8,725 bases of DNA from Pseudomonadota bacterium (lineage in GTDB: Bacteria; Desulfobacterota; Desulfobacteria; Desulfobacterales; Desulfobacteraceae), in the NCBI GenBank assembly GCA_018816605.1, contig JAHIVS010000300.1, positions 1 to 8,725 of the forward strand. The letters are read 5' to 3'. A model generated the notes under the pieces. The model was given only the letters and a program-made list of their open reading frames with translations, was not told the origin of the DNA and made no database searches. Made by a program: the position numbers and the translations under genes. Position 1 is the stretch's first letter. Each line of letters begins with the position of its first letter. Of this stretch, positions 6,294 to 8,725 are shown one piece after another.

Positions 6294-7524
6294 ATTTTAT
6301 AACCCCTCGGATCTGTTCATCGGATAAAATTCGGGAAGATAGTTTGGCCCTGGCCATGATGCGATCAATACGCTCACAGGTCACAGGGATATGATTCTCC
6401 ATCAACCAATATTCCGCATTGGACCGGCCGCTCATGGGTCCGATCACAATTTCCAGCTTTCGCCCCACCCGGCCGGGAGGAATGCAATAATAAATCTGAT
6501 CCGCAAGATCCGGTATCCCAAGCTTCATTGCCTTTAAAACGGCGGTTGCATGAACACCGGCATTGTTCCTGAAAGCATTTTTTCCCACCACGGGCAAATC
6601 GTCGGGTATGACAATTTTAAGGCCAGCTGCAATGGTTTGACAATAATGGGGCAGACCGGTCAGGTCGTATCGGGTTTCATAACCCATGATGTCCAAATTA
6701 AGGATCAATTGCTCCATGGGAGTGTTGCCGCTTCTTTCTCCGACACCAAGGCCACAGCCATGAATTCTATCCACACCCGCCGCCATCGCTGTCAGCGAAT
6801 TAATGACGCCCAGTCCACGGTCCATGTGACCATGGAAATCCAGCCCGACCTCCCCAAACCCTTTTTCATCCAGCAGACGCCTGGTAAATTTTACCAGAGC
6901 CCGGATACCGGACGGGTCTGCAGCACCCACCGTATCGGTCAACACCAGGCGTGTGGCGCCTGCATCAAGGGCGGCCAAAAAAAAAGTCTTTAGAATATCC
7001 GGATGGGTTCTGGAGGCATCTTCAATCACAAAAGTGGCCTGAAGGCAATTTCCCACCGCATACTTCACAGCGGTTTCCACCATTTTCAACAAGCCCTTTT
7101 GATCCCAGTTCTCACAGATTTGCCTGGCATATCCCACCCCAAGAAACAGCAGGACTTCACTTTTAATACCAGATTCATCGCAAATAGTTAAAATAGGTTG
7201 TATATCGGATACAAGGGTACGGGCCACTAATGTGGGGCTGAGGGATAGCCTGTTGTCACGGATGTGTCGGACACAGTCCAGGCAATCTTTTTCCATCCGG
7301 CTGCCAATGGCCGGAAACCCCAGGCAAGCAGTTTCCAATCCAACCTGGCTCATGGCATTTATTATCCTGATTTTTTGATGGATCGAGGGCTGGGTAATGG
7401 ATGAGGATTGCAGGCCATCCCTGAGGGTTTCATCGTAAAGGGTGACGGGCCGGGCGTGGGTTGAACCGCCGATTCCTGAATTGTTCCAGGAAAAAAAAGA
7501 AAATGTATCAAACTCAAGGCCCAT
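6286..7524 (-). CDS. LeuA/homocitrate-synthase-family acyl-CoA condensing enzyme without regulatory domain
   Basis: This 412-residue enzyme belongs to the DRE-TIM metallolyase group that condenses acetyl-CoA with a 2-oxoacid (2-isopropylmalate, homocitrate, citramalate, Re-citrate and related synthases). The TIM barrel spans about 26-290. It has the entry motif DETLRDGLQS at 31-40 (metal D31, catalytic R35), the metal histidines H231 and H233 in DFHGHMDRGLG, and the GVGERSGNT signature at 261-268 with flanks. A helical subdomain follows with NAFRNNAGVHATAVLKA at 316-332 (H325) and IGPMSGRSNAEYWL at 361-374. The DETLRDGLQS and MSGxSN patterns recall a LeuA-like clade, recognised from memory, usually annotated as 2-isopropylmalate synthase without proof. 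The roughly 120-residue leucine-sensing domain of classical LeuA is absent. Methionine follows HxH where asparagine is usual. The start is the only in-frame ATG before the barrel, with a modest GGGG about 8 nt upstream, and it opens the operon. The 2-oxoacid substrate is unknown. Confidence 0.88.
   Translation of the reverse strand: MGLEFDTFSFFSWNNSGIGGSTHARPVTLYDETLRDGLQSSSITQPSIHQKIRIINAMSQVGLETACLGFPAIGSRMEKDCLDCVRHIRDNRLSLSPTLVARTLVSDIQPILTICDESGIKSEVLLFLGVGYARQICENWDQKGLLKMVETAVKYAVGNCLQATFVIEDASRTHPDILKTFFLAALDAGATRLVLTDTVGAADPSGIRALVKFTRRLLDEKGFGEVGLDFHGHMDRGLGVINSLTAMAAGVDRIHGCGLGVGERSGNTPMEQLILNLDIMGYETRYDLTGLPHYCQTIAAGLKIVIPDDLPVVGKNAFRNNAGVHATAVLKAMKLGIPDLADQIYYCIPPGRVGRKLEIVIGPMSGRSNAEYWLMENHIPVTCERIDRIMARAKLSSRILSDEQIRGVIKYV
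6303..6308 (-). promoter_or_regulatory. Ribosome binding site for the dehydrogenase
   Basis: GAGGGG on the minus strand lies 9 nt upstream of ATG 6293, within the end of the synthase gene. It supports the 8-bp overlapping start and translational coupling. Confidence 0.65.
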
Positions 7525-7662
7525 GGAATGCCCCAGCTAAAAGAATTAAGATGACATATTGGGTATCTCAAATGAAAGCGAAACGCAAGGTAATAATAAG
7601 ACTCACTTTGAAAAACGTATTCACCCCAAGTTTCTAAGTTGGACAAGACAAAAATCGTTCCC
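7525..7662 (-). promoter_or_regulatory. Intergenic region before the synthase operon, probable promoter location
   Basis: These 138 bp separate the VWA gene from the synthase and are the longest non-coding stretch in the window, so a promoter for the four-gene operon most likely lies here. On the minus strand a TATTAT hexamer (7593-7598) resembles a -10 box, but I see no convincing -35 at 16-18 bp. TTGAGA with TAATTC 17 bp later is another weak option. An imperfect stem around 7628-7644 (CCAA..TTGG) is too weak and lacks a T-run, so I do not call a terminator. Read-through from the VWA genes cannot be excluded. Confidence 0.3.
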
Positions 7663-8610
7663 TCAGAGCGGCAGGGCCAGAAATGTTCCCCCATTTCGCT
7701 TTGCAAGCTCCCGCATCAGAATCGCGAAATGACCGGTGGTGTATTGTGAGAGAAAACCAACCCCATGTATTTTTGCCAACCGCTGCCCGTTTTTCTGACG
7801 CGTGTTCATTTTCGTGATACCGGCAATAATCGGATCATAGGAGGCGCCGGTATAATCATCGCCGAAAACATAGATTGCGGTGGACTGCCCCGGCTTTGCA
7901 TAGCGTTTCAATGCCACTTCTATCCCTTCCACGGGACTTGAGTTGGATGCATCCGCCCAATCGCCGAACATCTTCATCACGTTTTGACGCCGTTGGGGGG
8001 TGTCGGGAATCCACCGACCGCTATACCCTTCAATCAGCGAGGTTCCCTGGTCGTTTAAAATCTGAAACCCCATCACTTTGGGATGAATACTCAAAACATT
8101 CAGGATCTCCCGTGACACCCGGCCCCAGATCGACTGCATACTGCCGGATGTATCCACAATGAAGATGACATAATCACTGTCCACAGGGATTCCGCCCACC
8201 TCCTCGTCCCGAACGGTTTTGCTGGTCGCAGGTTCAATGGACATGTGCTGGAGTGTCGATTGAACCTGGGACATCCCCTCTAAATCCCCGGCCAGGGAAT
8301 TTTCTTGTGTTTCTTTTTGTGCGAGGTTCTTTGAAAGCGTCTGGACAGAACGCCCTAAACTGCCTTTTTCCGCAAGCTTTTCATCGTTTTTTTCCCTTTG
8401 CTGGTCGATTTCCCGGGCCAGGGCTTTGGTTTTATTTTCCAGGGTCATCACTTGCCCCAATAGTCTTTCCACCTCAACCACACTGGATTGGGAGGTGTTT
8501 TGAGACGTATTGGAAATTAACACCAGCAATATCACCGCCCCAAACCCGCAGGAGATGACATCCAAAAAGGAAAGATTAAATATATCAAACTCTTTTTTCT
8601 TGAATTTCAT
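7663..8610 (-). CDS. Membrane-anchored VWA-domain protein with ExbD/TolR-like transmembrane segment and coiled coil
   Basis: This is a 315-residue single-pass membrane protein. A short basic cytoplasmic N-terminus (KFKKKEF) leads into one transmembrane helix at about 12-33. The sequence NLSFLDVIS with D17 at the helix start resembles the NVTPFIDVM of ExbD, where the aspartate conducts protons with an ExbB/MotA-type partner. Residues about 44-118 are polar, heptad-like and rich in Glu/Lys/Gln, a likely periplasmic coiled coil. A von Willebrand A domain fills about 146-315, beginning VIFIVDTSGSM with the MIDAS metal site DxSxS at D153, S155 and S157, and ending in LAKRNGGTFLALPL. A longer reading from 8667 is possible, but ATG 8610 fits the basic N-terminus and overlaps the stop of the upstream gene as ATGA, which is typical of operons. 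The likely role is envelope-spanning force or signal transfer or protein binding; the partner and function are not known. Confidence 0.82.
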   Translation of the reverse strand: MKFKKKEFDIFNLSFLDVISCGFGAVILLVLISNTSQNTSQSSVVEVERLLGQVMTLENKTKALAREIDQQREKNDEKLAEKGSLGRSVQTLSKNLAQKETQENSLAGDLEGMSQVQSTLQHMSIEPATSKTVRDEEVGGIPVDSDYVIFIVDTSGSMQSIWGRVSREILNVLSIHPKVMGFQILNDQGTSLIEGYSGRWIPDTPQRRQNVMKMFGDWADASNSSPVEGIEVALKRYAKPGQSTAIYVFGDDYTGASYDPIIAGITKMNTRQKNGQRLAKIHGVGFLSQYTTGHFAILMRELAKRNGGTFLALPL

Positions 8611-8725
8611 GGCCAGTTCACCGCAGGACTGATCACAAGCCCCCCGGACAGGGCGGCCCAACGCCAATATTCATTCACGGCATCGGGGTCCCCTTCCATG
8701 GGAAGCAAGATCACATTGATCTTCA
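8607..8725 (-). CDS. C-terminal end of an upstream gene, probably another VWA-domain protein (partial)
   Basis: Reading the minus strand in frame from 8723 gives 38 codons without a stop, beginning KINVILLPMEG and ending SGGLVISPAVNWP, then TGA at 8607-8609. The stop overlaps the next start as ATGA, so this is very probably the true end of a gene entering from the right edge. The pattern of a hydrophobic strand (INVILLP), a helix (AVNEYWRWAALSGG) and a final short strand matches the last strand-helix-strand of a VWA domain, where the G-G turn precedes the end. That would make two adjacent VWA proteins, possibly with an ExbB/MotA-type channel further upstream (not visible). The VWA assignment is inference from a short fragment. 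Confidence 0.65.
   Translation of the reverse strand, partial: KINVILLPMEGDPDAVNEYWRWAALSGGLVISPAVNWP

Noticed and set aside
6550..6993. 147-residue plus-strand open frame
   Set aside because: It lies fully antisense to the condensing enzyme, whose catalytic motifs are intact. There is no domain or RBS support.
3209..7524. Naming the operon leuA-leuB-leuDC as ordinary leucine biosynthesis
   Set aside because: The synthase lacks the leucine-sensing domain, the dehydrogenase loop is not LeuB-like and a transporter is included. The substrate cannot be fixed from sequence, so no leu symbols are given.
7628..7644. Inverted repeat CCAAGTTTCTAAGTTGG after the VWA gene as a terminator
   Set aside because: The stem is interrupted by mismatches, is A/T-rich, and has no adjacent T-run in the transcribed direction.
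7362..7706. 114-residue minus-strand open frame covering the VWA-synthase gap
   Set aside because: It overlaps the starts and ends of two well-supported genes, has no recognisable domain and a low-complexity tail. It is most likely a chance frame.
8611..8667. Longer start for the VWA protein at ATG 8667 (19 extra residues)
   Set aside because: This stretch is read in another frame as the end of the upstream gene. The ATGA overlap and the basic pre-helix N-terminus favour ATG 8610.

Overview
The window looks like chromosomal DNA from an anaerobic Desulfobacterota-type bacterium (Desulfobacterales is my best guess). This rests on protein style, moderate G+C, tight operons, and the mix of a B12-type radical SAM protein with LeuA-family enzymes. 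No rRNA, tRNA or marker gene is present, so the taxonomy is inference. Coding density is very high. No mobile element, CRISPR array or RNA gene was found.

Layout. (1) Positions 1-2227, + strand: the C-terminal half of an MFS transporter resembling the fosmidomycin-resistance (Fsr) type, followed 3 bp later by a cobalamin-binding-type radical SAM protein of unknown substrate. (2) Positions 2288-7524, - strand: a four-gene operon, read from right to left. It encodes a LeuA/homocitrate-synthase-family condensing enzyme, an isocitrate/isopropylmalate-type dehydrogenase, a single-chain aconitase-family isomerase with the small (LeuD-like) domain fused ahead of the large (LeuC-like) domain, and an EamA/DMT membrane transporter. 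The first three genes overlap by 8 and 17 bp, and the transporter starts 9 bp after the isomerase. (3) Positions 7663-8725, - strand: a membrane-anchored von Willebrand factor A (VWA) protein with an ExbD/TolR-like transmembrane segment, and upstream of it the last 38 codons of another gene, overlapping by ATGA, whose end also looks like a VWA domain.

How the genes work together. The central operon has every enzyme class needed for one complete round of 2-oxoacid chain elongation: acetyl-CoA condensation, hydroxyl shift by dehydration and rehydration, and oxidative decarboxylation. It adds a probable small-metabolite exporter. Several features argue against ordinary leucine biosynthesis: no LeuA regulatory domain, a substrate loop in the dehydrogenase unlike LeuB, a swivel-first fused isomerase, and the dedicated transporter. 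The substrate cannot be read from sequence. Citrate/isocitrate, homocitrate, isopropylmalate, benzylmalate-like or another homologated acid all remain possible. This operon is the most interesting feature of the window.
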